Shown in pieces: positions 1 to 8,587 of a stretch of DNA of 64,000 nucleotides. Under the pieces are notes generated by a model. That model saw only the letters and a list, made by a program, of their open reading frames with translations, made no database searches and was not told the origin of the DNA. Origin of the DNA: an uncultured bacterium (GTDB lineage: Bacteria > Cyanobacteriota > Vampirovibrionia > Gastranaerophilales > Gastranaerophilaceae); NCBI GenBank assembly GCA_949284415.1, contig CASDVM010000043.1, forward strand, positions 1 through 64,000. Direction: 5' to 3'. The number at the start of each line of letters is the position of its first letter. The first letter of the stretch is position 1. A program made the position numbers and the translations under genes.

Positions 1-86
1 TAGTATCTTCTTAAATTTAAAATCGCAATCCCTTGTTATAACAAGTTTTTCGGGGGGGGGGCGATTCTCAGCTCTTCTCTATCCAT
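1..86 (-). CDS. 5' end of a tract-interrupted ORF, probably a prepilin leader (partial)
   Basis: On the minus strand an AGGAGG ribosome site (95-100) precedes ATG at 84-86. The peptide begins MDREELRIA and then enters a run of ten C bases. As sequenced, the frame stops at TAA (36-38). With eleven C bases it would stay open to the window edge (PPPPEKLVITRDCDF...); with nine it stops at 17-19. Promoter, start and tract match the locus at 26327, which leads into a prepilin, so a prepilin beyond the left edge is predicted. This is inference, because the body of the gene is not visible. Confidence 0.5.
52..61. repeat. G10 homopolymer tract
   Basis: Ten G on the plus strand, read as C10 in the minus-strand ORF starting at 86, 25 bases into the coding sequence. 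Only four G runs of ten or more occur in the window, all in this kind of position. Confidence 0.9.
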
Positions 87-122
87 AACTTTTGCCTCCT
101 AAAATTTAAAAACCATATTTTT

Positions 123-151
123 ATTATTTCCGATTTTTCGTGTTTTGTCAA
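123..151 (-). promoter_or_regulatory. Sigma70-type promoter of the tract-bearing ORF
   Basis: Minus strand -35 TTGACA (151-146), 17-base spacer, -10 AATAAT (128-123). The spacer contains AAAAATCGGA and is nearly the same as the promoter at 26354-26382, so the two loci share an upstream module. Confidence 0.65.
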
Positions 152-156
152 TTATT

Positions 157-243
157 TTAAAGCCAGATATTAAATTCTACTTGTTCTTTTTCAGGTGTAA
201 TTTCTATTTCTTTTCCTCTGAACGCAACTCCGTAGTCGTTAAA
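157..243 (-). pseudogene. C-terminal remnant of an unidentified gene
   Basis: A 28-codon open stretch on the minus strand, bounded by an in-frame TAA at 244-246 and ending at TAA 157-159, reads ...DYGVAFRGKEIEITPEKE... and looks protein-like. It has no start codon or ribosome site. It may be the tail of a gene lost by rearrangement; chance cannot be excluded for so short a frame. Confidence 0.22.
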
Positions 244-333
244 TTAATTCCGAGTTAAATCTTTCTACATTAAATAATTTTTTGCAACCTGATGTAAAAC
301 TTTTATAAGGGAATGTATTTTTGAATATTTCAA

Positions 334-342
334 TGTTATAAT
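334..342 (+). promoter_or_regulatory. Extended -10 promoter of glmS
   Basis: TGTTATAAT, an extended -10 (TGn plus TATAAT at 337-342), lies 41 bases before the glmS start. No good -35 is seen at the right spacing, as is common for extended -10 promoters. A GGAGAG ribosome site follows before ATG 383. Confidence 0.5.
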
Positions 343-382
343 ATCAGGTAGAGAGTTTCAGATTATTGGAGAGAAAAAATAT

Positions 383-2227
383 ATGTGCGGAATAGTCGGA
401 TATGTAGGTAACAAATCTGTTGTTGATATATTGTTAGACGGTTTGGAACAGCTTGAATACAGGGGATATGATTCTTCAGGTATTGCAGTAATGTGTGAAG
501 AAGATATTAAAGTTTATAAAGCTGTCGGAAAACTGCAGAATTTACGAGATAAGTTAAAGGGTCATGAAACTGAATTCAATAATTCAACAATGGGTATTGG
601 TCATATAAGATGGGCAACGCATGGCGCACCGACACTTTTGAACGCACACCCGCACACCTGTAATTGCGGAAATCTTGTAGTTGTGCATAACGGGATTATT
701 GAAAATTACAAAGAGTTACGCAAATCTCTTGAAGATGCCGGCTGTATTTTTAGGTCACAAACAGATACGGAAACTATTGCACATCTTGTTGCAAGAAAGT
801 ATGCCCAATGCAAAGATTTAACGGAAGCTGTTCGTCTTGCATCTGAAGAAATTGAAGGTGCTTATGCTCTTTGCGTTATGCATAATGACTGCAAAAATAA
901 GCTTGTTATTACAAAACGTAATGCCCCGCTGCTTATCGGAATCGGGGACAGTGAATATTTTGCGGCATCTGATGTGCCTGCAATTATTAAGCATACAAAT
1001 AAGGCTGTTTATCTTGAAGATAATCAGATAGCAACTTTAACTCCCGACAGCATGGAAATTATCGATATTGATAAGAACAATATAACTCCAAAAGTTGAAG
1101 TTCTTCCCTGGGAGCCTGTTGCGCTCAGTAAAATGGGATATAAGCATTTTATGCTTAAAGAAATTCATGAGCAGCCTGATGTCATAAGAAATATTCTTGT
1201 CGGCAGGCTTCATGCTCCTGATGAAGAAATTATTCTGAATGAAGTTAATCTCAATAAAGAAAGACTCAGACATCTGAATCGTATTCAAATTATTGCATGC
1301 GGAACATCTTTACATGCTGCAATGGTAGGGAAATACCTCATTGAAAGTTTTTGCGGAATTGCTGTTGATGTTGAAGCTTCAAGCGAATATATTTACAGAA
1401 AAACCGTTACGGATGAGCATACACTTGTTATCGGCGTGTCTCAGTCAGGTGAAACTGCCGATACTTTAACTGCAATTCGTCAGGCTAAAGCTAAAGGTTC
1501 CCATATTTTAATTATTACAAACAGACCTGACAGTGCAATGGCAAGAGAGGCTGACAGCCTTATCCCTGTTAATGCTGGAATTGAAGTTTCTGTTGCTGCA
1601 ACAAAATCTTACATTGCTCAGCTTATGGCATTTTATCTGTTGTCTTTATATATGGCCGAGATTAAAGATTCTATTGCATCTTCGACTCTGACATCTTTGA
1701 AAACTGAATTAATGATTCTGCCGCAAAAAATCGAGCAAATTCTTGCGCACAAAGAAAATATTCAGACTGTTGCAAGAGCGTATGCAAATACAAAAGATTT
1801 TATTTATATCGCAAGAGGCATAAATTATCCGACAGCTCTGGAAGGGGCTTTGAAACTCAAAGAAATAAGCTATATTAATGCAACAGGCTATCCTGCAGGA
1901 GAGTTGAAACACGGGCCTATTGCAATGCTTGATGAAACAATGCCTGTTTTATCAATTTTGATGAACGGATCAGTTTATGACAAACTTCTTTCAAACAGCG
2001 AGGAAGCAAAGGCAAGAAACGCAAGAATGATTGCTCTGACAAATTCTAAAGATGAAAAATTGAATGAGCTGTTTGAACATATAATAAGAGTTCCGGATGT
2101 TCAGGAATTGTTCTCGCCGATAATTGCCGTTATACCTTTGCAGTTAATAGCTTATTATATCGCGGAATTTTTAGGTAAAGACGTTGACCAGCCAAGAAAC
2201 CTTGCAAAATCGGTTACGGTAGAATAG
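383..2227 (+). CDS. glmS: Glutamine--fructose-6-phosphate aminotransferase (isomerizing)
   Basis: Makes glucosamine-6-phosphate from fructose-6-phosphate and glutamine, the entry step to UDP-GlcNAc for peptidoglycan and lipid A. The 614-residue length is normal. Cys2 of MCGIVGYVG is the N-terminal nucleophile of the class II glutaminase domain (about 1-230), with RGYDSSG and HIRWATHG motifs. Two SIS sugar-isomerase domains follow (ACGTSLHAA, GVSQSGET; then GINYPTALEGALKLKEISY), and the C-terminus DQPRNLAKSVTVE is the conserved tail. ATG 383 is preceded by GGAGAG. It is monocistronic, convergent with tatD. Confidence 0.97.
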   Translation: MCGIVGYVGNKSVVDILLDGLEQLEYRGYDSSGIAVMCEEDIKVYKAVGKLQNLRDKLKGHETEFNNSTMGIGHIRWATHGAPTLLNAHPHTCNCGNLVVVHNGIIENYKELRKSLEDAGCIFRSQTDTETIAHLVARKYAQCKDLTEAVRLASEEIEGAYALCVMHNDCKNKLVITKRNAPLLIGIGDSEYFAASDVPAIIKHTNKAVYLEDNQIATLTPDSMEIIDIDKNNITPKVEVLPWEPVALSKMGYKHFMLKEIHEQPDVIRNILVGRLHAPDEEIILNEVNLNKERLRHLNRIQIIACGTSLHAAMVGKYLIESFCGIAVDVEASSEYIYRKTVTDEHTLVIGVSQSGETADTLTAIRQAKAKGSHILIITNRPDSAMAREADSLIPVNAGIEVSVAATKSYIAQLMAFYLLSLYMAEIKDSIASSTLTSLKTELMILPQKIEQILAHKENIQTVARAYANTKDFIYIARGINYPTALEGALKLKEISYINATGYPAGELKHGPIAMLDETMPVLSILMNGSVYDKLLSNSEEAKARNARMIALTNSKDEKLNELFEHIIRVPDVQELFSPIIAVIPLQLIAYYIAEFLGKDVDQPRNLAKSVTVE

Positions 2228-2250
2228 AAGAGCTGTTTTTATTAAGCTTT

Positions 2251-2277
2251 TGTCATTTTGAATGCGTTTCAGAATCT
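2251..2277. repeat. REP-like palindromic repeat
   Basis: TGTCATTTTGAATGCGTTTC... with a palindromic TTGAA/TTCA core, a diverged copy of the repeat dispersed through the window. It lies between the convergent glmS and tatD and may act as their terminator hairpin. Confidence 0.55.
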
Positions 2278-2304
2278 TAAAGCAGCCTTTATATCTTTAT
2301 ACTT

Positions 2305-3060
2305 TTAAATGGCAAATATTTTTTCAGCGTTAAAAGTTGTAATTTTGTCAATTTCTTCAAAAGACATTCCGCGCAGAGTTGCGATTTCCTGTGCAGTGTA
2401 TTTTATATAAGCAGGATGGTTTTCTTTACCTCTGAACGGTACAGGTGTAAGGTAGGGGGCGTCTGTTTCAAGCAAAAGTTTATCTAATGGAACTTCTTTT
2501 GCAACTTCTTTAACTTTTACGGCATTTTTGAATGTTACAACTCCGCCTATAGCAATATACCAGCCTTCTTTAATACATTCTTTCATAAATTCTGCACTGC
2601 CAGAAAAACAGTGCATAATGATTGTAGAGCCGTTATTGTGTTCTTTTAAAATATCAAAAGTATCCTTGTGTGCTTCTCTGTCGTGAATTGATACGGGTAA
2701 ATTAAGCTCATTTGCAAGTTTTATCTGCTTTACGAATACTTCTTTTTGCAAATCATTGAAACTCTTATCCCAGTAATAATCAAGTCCTATTTCTCCGATA
2801 CCGACAATTTTTTTATTTTTAGAGTACTCTCTGATTTTTTCAGCCGGTTCATCTGTCCAGTCTTTTGCTTCTGAGGGATGAATTCCTAAAAGTCCGTAAA
2901 TATTATCATATTTCTGTACAATTTCATATACTGCATCAATGTCTGAAAGCGATGCCGCAGGAAGAATTATTTTTTTTACGCCGTTATCTTCTGCTTCTTT
3001 TATAATTTCATCGAGCGTCAGACCTTCAATCATATTTATGTGTGAGTGCGTATCTATCAT
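2305..3060 (-). CDS. tatD: TatD family metal-dependent hydrolase
   Basis: A 251-residue TIM-barrel amidohydrolase of the TatD/YcfH family (3'-5' DNase and related activities; the cellular substrate is uncertain). Metal-binding motifs are in order: THSH at the N-terminus, GEIGLDYYWD (Glu ligand), SIHDREAH, HCFSGS and ETDAPYLTP near the C-terminus. Length is typical. It is divergent from gatD, with 41 bases between the starts. Confidence 0.92.
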   Translation of the reverse strand: MIDTHSHINMIEGLTLDEIIKEAEDNGVKKIILPAASLSDIDAVYEIVQKYDNIYGLLGIHPSEAKDWTDEPAEKIREYSKNKKIVGIGEIGLDYYWDKSFNDLQKEVFVKQIKLANELNLPVSIHDREAHKDTFDILKEHNNGSTIIMHCFSGSAEFMKECIKEGWYIAIGGVVTFKNAVKVKEVAKEVPLDKLLLETDAPYLTPVPFRGKENHPAYIKYTAQEIATLRGMSFEEIDKITTFNAEKIFAI

Positions 3061-3083
3061 ATAGAGATTATAACATGATTATG

Positions 3084-3092
3084 TGCTATAAT
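3084..3092 (+). promoter_or_regulatory. Extended -10 promoter directly before gatD
   Basis: TGCTATAAT, with TATAAT at 3087-3092 only nine bases before the gatD ATG (3102). Transcription would begin within about two or three bases of the start codon, implying a leaderless or nearly leaderless mRNA. Confidence 0.5.
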
Positions 3093-3101
3093 TAAAAGAG
3101 C

Positions 3102-3836
3102 ATGGAAGAGAAAGATTTAAAAATATCAATAGCGCATTTGTTCCCGAAACTTCTAAATCTTTACGGTGATATGGGAAATATTATTACCCTTAAAAAACGC
3201 TGTGAATGGCGGGGTATTAAAGTTGAGTTTGAGGAAATCGGTGTCGGAGACAATATAAAAGAACATGATTTATATTTTATCGGAGGCGGACAGGATAAAC
3301 AGCAGGTGGATGTTGCTGAAGAACTTTATAAAAATAAAGATTTTCTGCAGGATGAACGTGATAAAGGTGCTGTTTTTTTAGGAATTTGCGGCGGGTACCA
3401 GCTTTTCGGGCATTACTATCAGCCGTTTGAAGGTGATAAACTTCCTGGTATAAGTCTTATGGATGCTTATACTGTTGCAGGTAGAAAAAGATTTATCGGA
3501 AATGTTACCGTGGAAACTGATTTTTTGCACCCCGCAACTCTTGTTGGTTTTGAAAATCATAGCGGCTTGACTTATCTTCAAGGAGATACAAAACCTTTAG
3601 GGAAAGTGGTTGTCGGAAACGGCAATAACGGAACGGACAAAAGTGAAGGCGCAAGATATAAAAATGTTTTCGGAACGTATCTGCATGGTTCGCTTTTGCC
3701 GAAAAATCCGCATTTCGCCGATTATTTAATAGAGCTTGCTTTAGAAAAACGTTACGGCGAAAAAATTACACTTGTAAAACTCGATGACAGTATTGAATAT
3801 ATGACTCACAATTCATTGACAGGAAAGGCTTATTAA
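3102..3836 (+). CDS. gatD: GatD-like type 1 glutamine amidotransferase (lipid II isoglutaminyl synthase subunit)
   Basis: CobB/CobQ-like glutaminase of 244 residues. In the MurT-GatD complex such proteins supply ammonia to amidate D-Glu of lipid II. The N-terminal segment HLFPKLLNLYGDMGNI is typical of GatD. The nucleophile is Cys96 in GICGGYQLFG, and the catalytic His is probably His195 in GTYLHGSLLPKNPHF. The partner MurT gene, usually directly upstream, is absent: the upstream neighbour is divergent tatD. The stop overlaps the next ATG (TAATG), so it is co-transcribed with the GtrA-like gene. Confidence 0.82.
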   Translation: MEEKDLKISIAHLFPKLLNLYGDMGNIITLKKRCEWRGIKVEFEEIGVGDNIKEHDLYFIGGGQDKQQVDVAEELYKNKDFLQDERDKGAVFLGICGGYQLFGHYYQPFEGDKLPGISLMDAYTVAGRKRFIGNVTVETDFLHPATLVGFENHSGLTYLQGDTKPLGKVVVGNGNNGTDKSEGARYKNVFGTYLHGSLLPKNPHFADYLIELALEKRYGEKITLVKLDDSIEYMTHNSLTGKAY

Positions 3837-4261
3837 TGACGCGAGAAGCTGTAATTACTTTATATAACAGGTGGTGTACAATTTCCGATAAAATCAGATT
3901 TCTTCTTGTCGGAGGCTGGAATGCAGCTTTTTCTTATATAATTTTTGCAGTTGCCGTAAGTTTGCTGGGACACGAAAATTACCAGATATGTGTTGCTTTG
4001 CAGTGGATAATTTCATCTGTATTCTCTTTTGTAAATCAGAAGGTTTTTGTGTTCTGTACAAAAGGGCACTGGTTTAAAGAATATTTTAAATGCTGTACAA
4101 CCTGGGTTGTCAGTTATGCTTTTAATGCAATTATTCTTGAAATAATCGTAAGATTTATTACCAAAAATGTTTATGCGGGGCAGCTGGTATCTATATTAAT
4201 GGCATCTGTTGTAACTTATATTTTGTTTAAGTATTTTGCATTCAGACATCATAAAAGATAA
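3836..4261 (+). CDS. GtrA-like polytopic membrane protein
   Basis: 141 residues with four predicted membrane helices and the GtrA/DPMS pattern: FLLVGGWNAAFSY near the N-terminus, FVNQKVFVF after helix 2 and YILFKYFAFRHH at the end. Family members are thought to help flip or present prenyl-linked sugars for cell-surface glycosylation; the substrate here is unknown. It overlaps gatD by one base, suggesting translational coupling and an envelope role. Confidence 0.8.
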   Translation: MTREAVITLYNRWCTISDKIRFLLVGGWNAAFSYIIFAVAVSLLGHENYQICVALQWIISSVFSFVNQKVFVFCTKGHWFKEYFKCCTTWVVSYAFNAIILEIIVRFITKNVYAGQLVSILMASVVTYILFKYFAFRHHKR

Positions 4262-4264
4262 TTT

Positions 4265-4993
4265 TTATTTTAAATCTTCATTGAAATAACCTGTAATGTA
4301 TTTTATGTTTTTTATAAAATCATCAAAAGGTAATACAATTTTTTTTTGGTATCTGTTATCAAATATTTGTATGGTTCTGTCAGCGTTGCCAACTTTTTCC
4401 AATGTATAACAGTGCCAGTTTGTCAGCCCCTTAATGAATTTATGACCTGTACCCGCAACAAAGCTGTTATGTTGATTTTCTCCTATTTTTTTCAGGAGAG
4501 CTTTTACTTCATCGGATTTTGATTTCAATGTCATTCTAAAGCTGTTTTCATTAATGTTTAATGGTTTTATACCAGTAAACATTTCCATGAATCTGGAAGG
4601 ATTGTTGTATTCAAATTTTTCATTTGTTTTGTATAATCTGTTTGCAAATGATTTTTTATCAGGATATTTTTTTAACAATTTATTCATAGCTGTCTCAACT
4701 GCTTTAAGAATCGGATTTTCAGGTCCTTCGGTTATTATAGGGTTTAAGAATCGGTCGCAAAGAGTTAAATCATTTATCTCTTTTTCTGTTACAAAAAAGT
4801 CTTCCGATTTTCCGTTAATACTTTTAAATTTTATATTAAAGTTATTCCCCTCACGTAAAATGTTATCTTGTAATATTTTACGTCCGTTTTCACTGTTGCT
4901 GAGTGCATTTATGCTTGTAACAAGATAGCAATCCTGAAAATATTGTTTCATTCTTTGTAATGTTTTAATTTCATCAAAATTTATAGGTTTCAT
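4265..4993 (-). CDS. Unknown protein, possible calpain/papain-fold cysteine protease
   Basis: 242 residues, not matched to a named family by eye. Visible pattern: QDCYLVTSINALS near the N-terminus (Gln20, Cys22), then NWHCYTLEKVG (His194) and IQIFDNRY (Asn213). This order resembles calpain-type proteases: Gln-x-x-Gly-Asp-Cys helix, then His-x-Tyr, then a hydrophobic strand with Asn. No signal peptide or membrane helix is seen, and the middle (40-180) is charged and probably helical. It is convergent with gtrA, three bases apart. The protease assignment is inference from three short motifs. Confidence 0.55.
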   Translation of the reverse strand: MKPINFDEIKTLQRMKQYFQDCYLVTSINALSNSENGRKILQDNILREGNNFNIKFKSINGKSEDFFVTEKEINDLTLCDRFLNPIITEGPENPILKAVETAMNKLLKKYPDKKSFANRLYKTNEKFEYNNPSRFMEMFTGIKPLNINENSFRMTLKSKSDEVKALLKKIGENQHNSFVAGTGHKFIKGLTNWHCYTLEKVGNADRTIQIFDNRYQKKIVLPFDDFIKNIKYITGYFNEDLK

Positions 4994-5080
4994 ATTCTCT
5001 GTAAAACATGTAAAGAGTAAAAATTGTCAATTCAGTGAAAACTAATTGCGAAATAAATGCAGATTATCCTTGGCAAGCCT

Positions 5081-5114
5081 AATAAAAGCGGTTAATTACT
5101 TAACCGCTTTTATT
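5081..5114. terminator. Strong hairpin terminator overlapping the proS stop
   Basis: A perfect 15-base inverted repeat, AATAAAAGCGGTTAA / TTAACCGCTTTTATT, with a 4-base loop. The proS stop codon (5096-5098) sits in the loop. The A/T-rich stem ends could give U-rich tails in both directions. Confidence 0.8.
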
Positions 5115-6832
5115 ATATTGATAAGTTTTTGTGTGGCTTCATCAGGTGTATACTTTTTCTGTTCGCCTGTTTCGCGGATTTTATATTCCACAAAGCCTTC
5201 GCTAATTGTTTTACCTACAGTTACTCTGAACGGGAAGCCTATTAAATCCGCATCTTTAAATTTTACACCTGCTCTTTCATCTCTGTCGTCAAGAACAACT
5301 TCAACGCCTGCGGATTTTAAATCTTCATACATTTTTTCCGCAGTTTTCATTTGAAGCTCATCATTGATATTAACTGGAACAATAACTACATGGTAAGGGG
5401 CAATTGCAATCGGCCATTTGATACCGTGTTCGTCATAATGAGCTTCAACGGCAGCAGCAGCTGTTCTTGAAATACCTATTCCGTAACAGCCCATAATATA
5501 AGGGTGAGTTTTACCGTTGACATCAGTGTAAACAGCATTCATAGGTTTTGAATATTTAGTGCCGAGTTTAAAAATATTACCTACTTCAATGCCTTTTGTT
5601 ACAAATAACGGTTTGCCGCATTGCGGGCATAATTCACCCTGCTGAACAAGTCTGATATCGGCATAATCAATATTATCAATTTCTAAATCAGAAAGGTTTG
5701 CGCCAACCATGTGTTTGTCGGTTTGATTGATGCCTACAACAAAGTTTTTCATATCACGTACTGTTTCATCGGCAATAATTTTAACGTCTTTCATACCTTT
5801 TGGACCGATAAATCCCGGTACGGCATCAAAGCCTTTTTCAGCCATAAGTTCTGCTATCTCTGCTGATGATGCTATTCTTATATCAATTCCGCCTGCTGCA
5901 TTCATTAATTTTGTTTCTTCAACAGCTTTGTCGGCTCTGATAAGTGCAAGAACAGGCTTTTTGTCAACAATATAAACAAGAGTTTTCAAAATCAGAGTCT
6001 CAGGAATATTTAAAAATCTGCTTAATTCTTCAATTGAATGAGTATTTGGCGTATCAATAATTTTTGTTTCTTTAAAATAATCTTTGCCGTCAATTATAGC
6101 CTCGGTCAAGTTAGATACTGCATGGTTTGAATTTGCGGAGTAATCACAAGAATTGCAGTAAAATACATCATTTTCTCCTGCATCTGTGTCTGTAATTACC
6201 ATAAATTCATGCGACACGCTTCCGCCGATTGCGCCTGAATCGGATTGAACCATTTTTGTATCTAAACCGCATCTGTCAAAAATCTTTTTGTAAGCTTTAG
6301 CCATATTTTGATATTCTTTGTCAAGACCTTCTTCATCAATATCAAAACTGTATGCGTCTTTCATTATGAATTCGCGTCCCCTCAACAGTCCGTATCTTGG
6401 TCTAATTTCATCGCGGAATTTTGATTGGATTTGATATAAATTTACAGGCAGCTGTTTATATGATTTTAGAACATCGCGTGCAACAGATGTTATGATTTCT
6501 TCATGAGTCGGTCCGAGACACATATCTCTGTCGTGGCGGTCTTTAAGACGCATTAATTCCCTGCCGTATACCTCCCATCTGCCTGATTCTTCCCATAATT
6601 CTTTCGGCTGGACAAACGGCATTAAAAGTTCCTGTGCGCCCGCATTGTCCATTTCTTCTCTTACAATATTTTCAATCTTTTTTAAAACTCTCCACATCAA
6701 AGGCGTAAATGTATATATCCCGGGTGCAAGTTTTTTTATAAATCCTGCTCTCCCGAGCATTTTGTGAGAAACAACTTCTGCATCGGAAGGATATTCTCTA
6801 AGGGTCTGTATAAACATTTTTGACATTTTCAT
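5096..6832 (-). CDS. proS: Prolyl-tRNA synthetase (bacterial type)
   Basis: Class II aminoacyl-tRNA synthetase charging tRNA-Pro, 578 residues. Motif 2 is FRDEIRPRYGLLRGREFIMKD. An editing (YbaK-like) insertion lies at about 220-395, so it is the bacterial ProS form. Motif 3 is GCYGIGISRTAAA, followed by the anticodon-binding domain (IAPYHVVIVPVN to the end). GAGGAAT ribosome site lies upstream. It shares an orientation with the TPR gene upstream (48-base gap). Confidence 0.97.
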   Translation of the reverse strand: MKMSKMFIQTLREYPSDAEVVSHKMLGRAGFIKKLAPGIYTFTPLMWRVLKKIENIVREEMDNAGAQELLMPFVQPKELWEESGRWEVYGRELMRLKDRHDRDMCLGPTHEEIITSVARDVLKSYKQLPVNLYQIQSKFRDEIRPRYGLLRGREFIMKDAYSFDIDEEGLDKEYQNMAKAYKKIFDRCGLDTKMVQSDSGAIGGSVSHEFMVITDTDAGENDVFYCNSCDYSANSNHAVSNLTEAIIDGKDYFKETKIIDTPNTHSIEELSRFLNIPETLILKTLVYIVDKKPVLALIRADKAVEETKLMNAAGGIDIRIASSAEIAELMAEKGFDAVPGFIGPKGMKDVKIIADETVRDMKNFVVGINQTDKHMVGANLSDLEIDNIDYADIRLVQQGELCPQCGKPLFVTKGIEVGNIFKLGTKYSKPMNAVYTDVNGKTHPYIMGCYGIGISRTAAAAVEAHYDEHGIKWPIAIAPYHVVIVPVNINDELQMKTAEKMYEDLKSAGVEVVLDDRDERAGVKFKDADLIGFPFRVTVGKTISEGFVEYKIRETGEQKKYTPDEATQKLINIIKAVK

Positions 6833-6880
6833 AATAATTAATTCCTCACTGATTTTTGATTTTATTTTAGCATAAAAAAT

Positions 6881-7807
6881 TTATGAGAGAAAGTTATCAA
6901 GTTCTTTTTTTACCAGTTTGGCGGAAACGGAGAGGCTGTTATTGAATTTCAATGCATTATTCATACATTTTACATATTCATCGTTTGCTTTTCTGAGTTT
7001 TTGAATTTGCGCTAATATGTAGTATAAATCTCCGTTTGCACCGCAGTTGTCTATCGCTGTTTCCATAATTACTGCAGCATTATCTAATTTACCGGCTTTT
7101 GTTAGAATTTTTGCATAAATCTTGTATGCTTCAATATCTTTCGGGTTTAGTTCAAGTGTTTTATCGAGATTTTTTATTGCAGATTCAAAATTACCTTCCT
7201 CATAATTGATTGATGCAAGATTAAAGTATGCCCAGCTGTAATCGGGCGAGAGTTCGAGAACCTTGTTAAACTTTTCTCCGGCACCTTTATTGTCTCCTTC
7301 TTCTTTTAAAATATTTCCAATATAAAAATGTGCGTAAATATCAGCATCATTTAAGTCAATTGTCCTTTGAAAATAATACTTAGCCCCGTCAAGCTTACCT
7401 TCTTTAAAATAGCATAGTCCTATTGAAAAATACGAATTTGAGTCATTGTTATCTTTAGCCAGTACATTTTCAAAGCAGTCAACTGCCTGTTCGTATTTCT
7501 TTTGATCGGTGTAAACAAGTCCGAGATTGTAGTACGCATCTATTTCATCGGGAGCAAGTTCAATTGCTTTTTTATATGCTTCTTCCGCCTTGTTAAGGTC
7601 TTTCAGTTTTTCGTATGTTATACCTAAATTATAAAAAATTCCGCTGTCATCGTCAAAGATTTTAGACAAATACAAAAAATGCTGTCTTGCTTCTTCGGGG
7701 TATCCCAGATCAAGCAATAATACCGCAAGTTCCCTTCTTACTTGAAAATTTGTCTGATCTTCTTTTAAGATTTTTTGTAATTCTTCTATTTTATCAATTT
7801 TTGACAT
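6881..7807 (-). CDS. Tetratricopeptide repeat protein
   Basis: 308 residues made almost wholly of about seven or eight 34-residue TPR units, e.g. SGIFYNLGITYEKLKDLNKA, IDAYYNLGLVYTDQKKYEQA and SWAYFNLASINYEEGNFESA. There is no signal peptide, so it is a probable cytoplasmic protein-interaction scaffold. The partner is unknown. It is divergent from the secreted protein gene at 7913. Confidence 0.85.
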   Translation of the reverse strand: MSKIDKIEELQKILKEDQTNFQVRRELAVLLLDLGYPEEARQHFLYLSKIFDDDSGIFYNLGITYEKLKDLNKAEEAYKKAIELAPDEIDAYYNLGLVYTDQKKYEQAVDCFENVLAKDNNDSNSYFSIGLCYFKEGKLDGAKYYFQRTIDLNDADIYAHFYIGNILKEEGDNKGAGEKFNKVLELSPDYSWAYFNLASINYEEGNFESAIKNLDKTLELNPKDIEAYKIYAKILTKAGKLDNAAVIMETAIDNCGANGDLYYILAQIQKLRKANDEYVKCMNNALKFNNSLSVSAKLVKKELDNFLS

Positions 7808-7912
7808 ACATTTATAATACCTGTATTCAGAATTGTACGCAACTTTTTAACATTGCTATTGCATTTTTTTATAAAATTTACTAAAATACAAATTAAAATG
7901 AGGAGAGTTTTT

Positions 7913-8587
7913 ATGAAATTTATTACTTTAATATTATCACTTTTTTTATTTGTCCAGACGGTATCAGCCGAACCTTTGAGCGGCAAAGCTAAAACAAAGA
8001 GAATTCCCGCTGGGACCAAATTTTCACTTCAGATGATGAATAACGTATCAACTTCGGTGAATCCTGAAGGGACGGAATTTACTGCAATTATGCTGAATGA
8101 CCAGACATCTGATTCTGATGTAATTCTTCCGATGGGGTCTTTGGTTCGCGGTGCTATAAAAAGAATAGAGCAGCCGAAACGATTTTCAAAAGGAGCTGTT
8201 TTATATCTGGATTTTGACCATGTTGTAACTCCGAACGGCAGACAGCTTCCTTTAACATTTTCAATTGTAGGGCGTTCTGATTTGACTTATGACGGCGGGA
8301 TTACTTCATCTCGCGGTTATAAAGATGCATTGAAAGAAAACTGGGAAGTAACAAAAGATATTACATCAACAGCTACTGAATGGGGCGGAGATGTTTTTGA
8401 CGATATAATTGTTGCGGATCAACTCATGACTGGTGTTGGTGCAATCGGCGGAGCAATCGGCGGCGGAGCATATTATGCTTATGACTTTTTTGCTGATATG
8501 ATTAGAAAAGGCAAAGATGTTTCATTAAGAAAAGGTGATACTTTAAATGTAATTCTGGTCGACCCTGTTGATGTGCCGGTAATATGA
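7913..8587 (+). CDS. Secreted protein of unknown function, TrbI/VirB10-barrel-like
   Basis: 224 residues from ATG 7913, chosen because AGGAGAG sits just upstream and a clean signal peptide follows (MKFITLILSLFLFVQTVSA, then EPLSG). The mature part contains RIPAGTKFSLQMMNNVST, EGTEFTAIMLND, VILPMGSLVRGAIKRIEQ and PNGRQLPLTFSIVGRSD, a rhythm seen in TrbI/VirB10 beta-barrel domains. A Gly-rich stretch (GAIGGAIGGGAYYAY) near the end may insert in or lie near a membrane. No conjugation genes are nearby, so a general envelope role is more likely. Function is not known. Confidence 0.6.
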   Translation: MKFITLILSLFLFVQTVSAEPLSGKAKTKRIPAGTKFSLQMMNNVSTSVNPEGTEFTAIMLNDQTSDSDVILPMGSLVRGAIKRIEQPKRFSKGAVLYLDFDHVVTPNGRQLPLTFSIVGRSDLTYDGGITSSRGYKDALKENWEVTKDITSTATEWGGDVFDDIIVADQLMTGVGAIGGAIGGGAYYAYDFFADMIRKGKDVSLRKGDTLNVILVDPVDVPVI

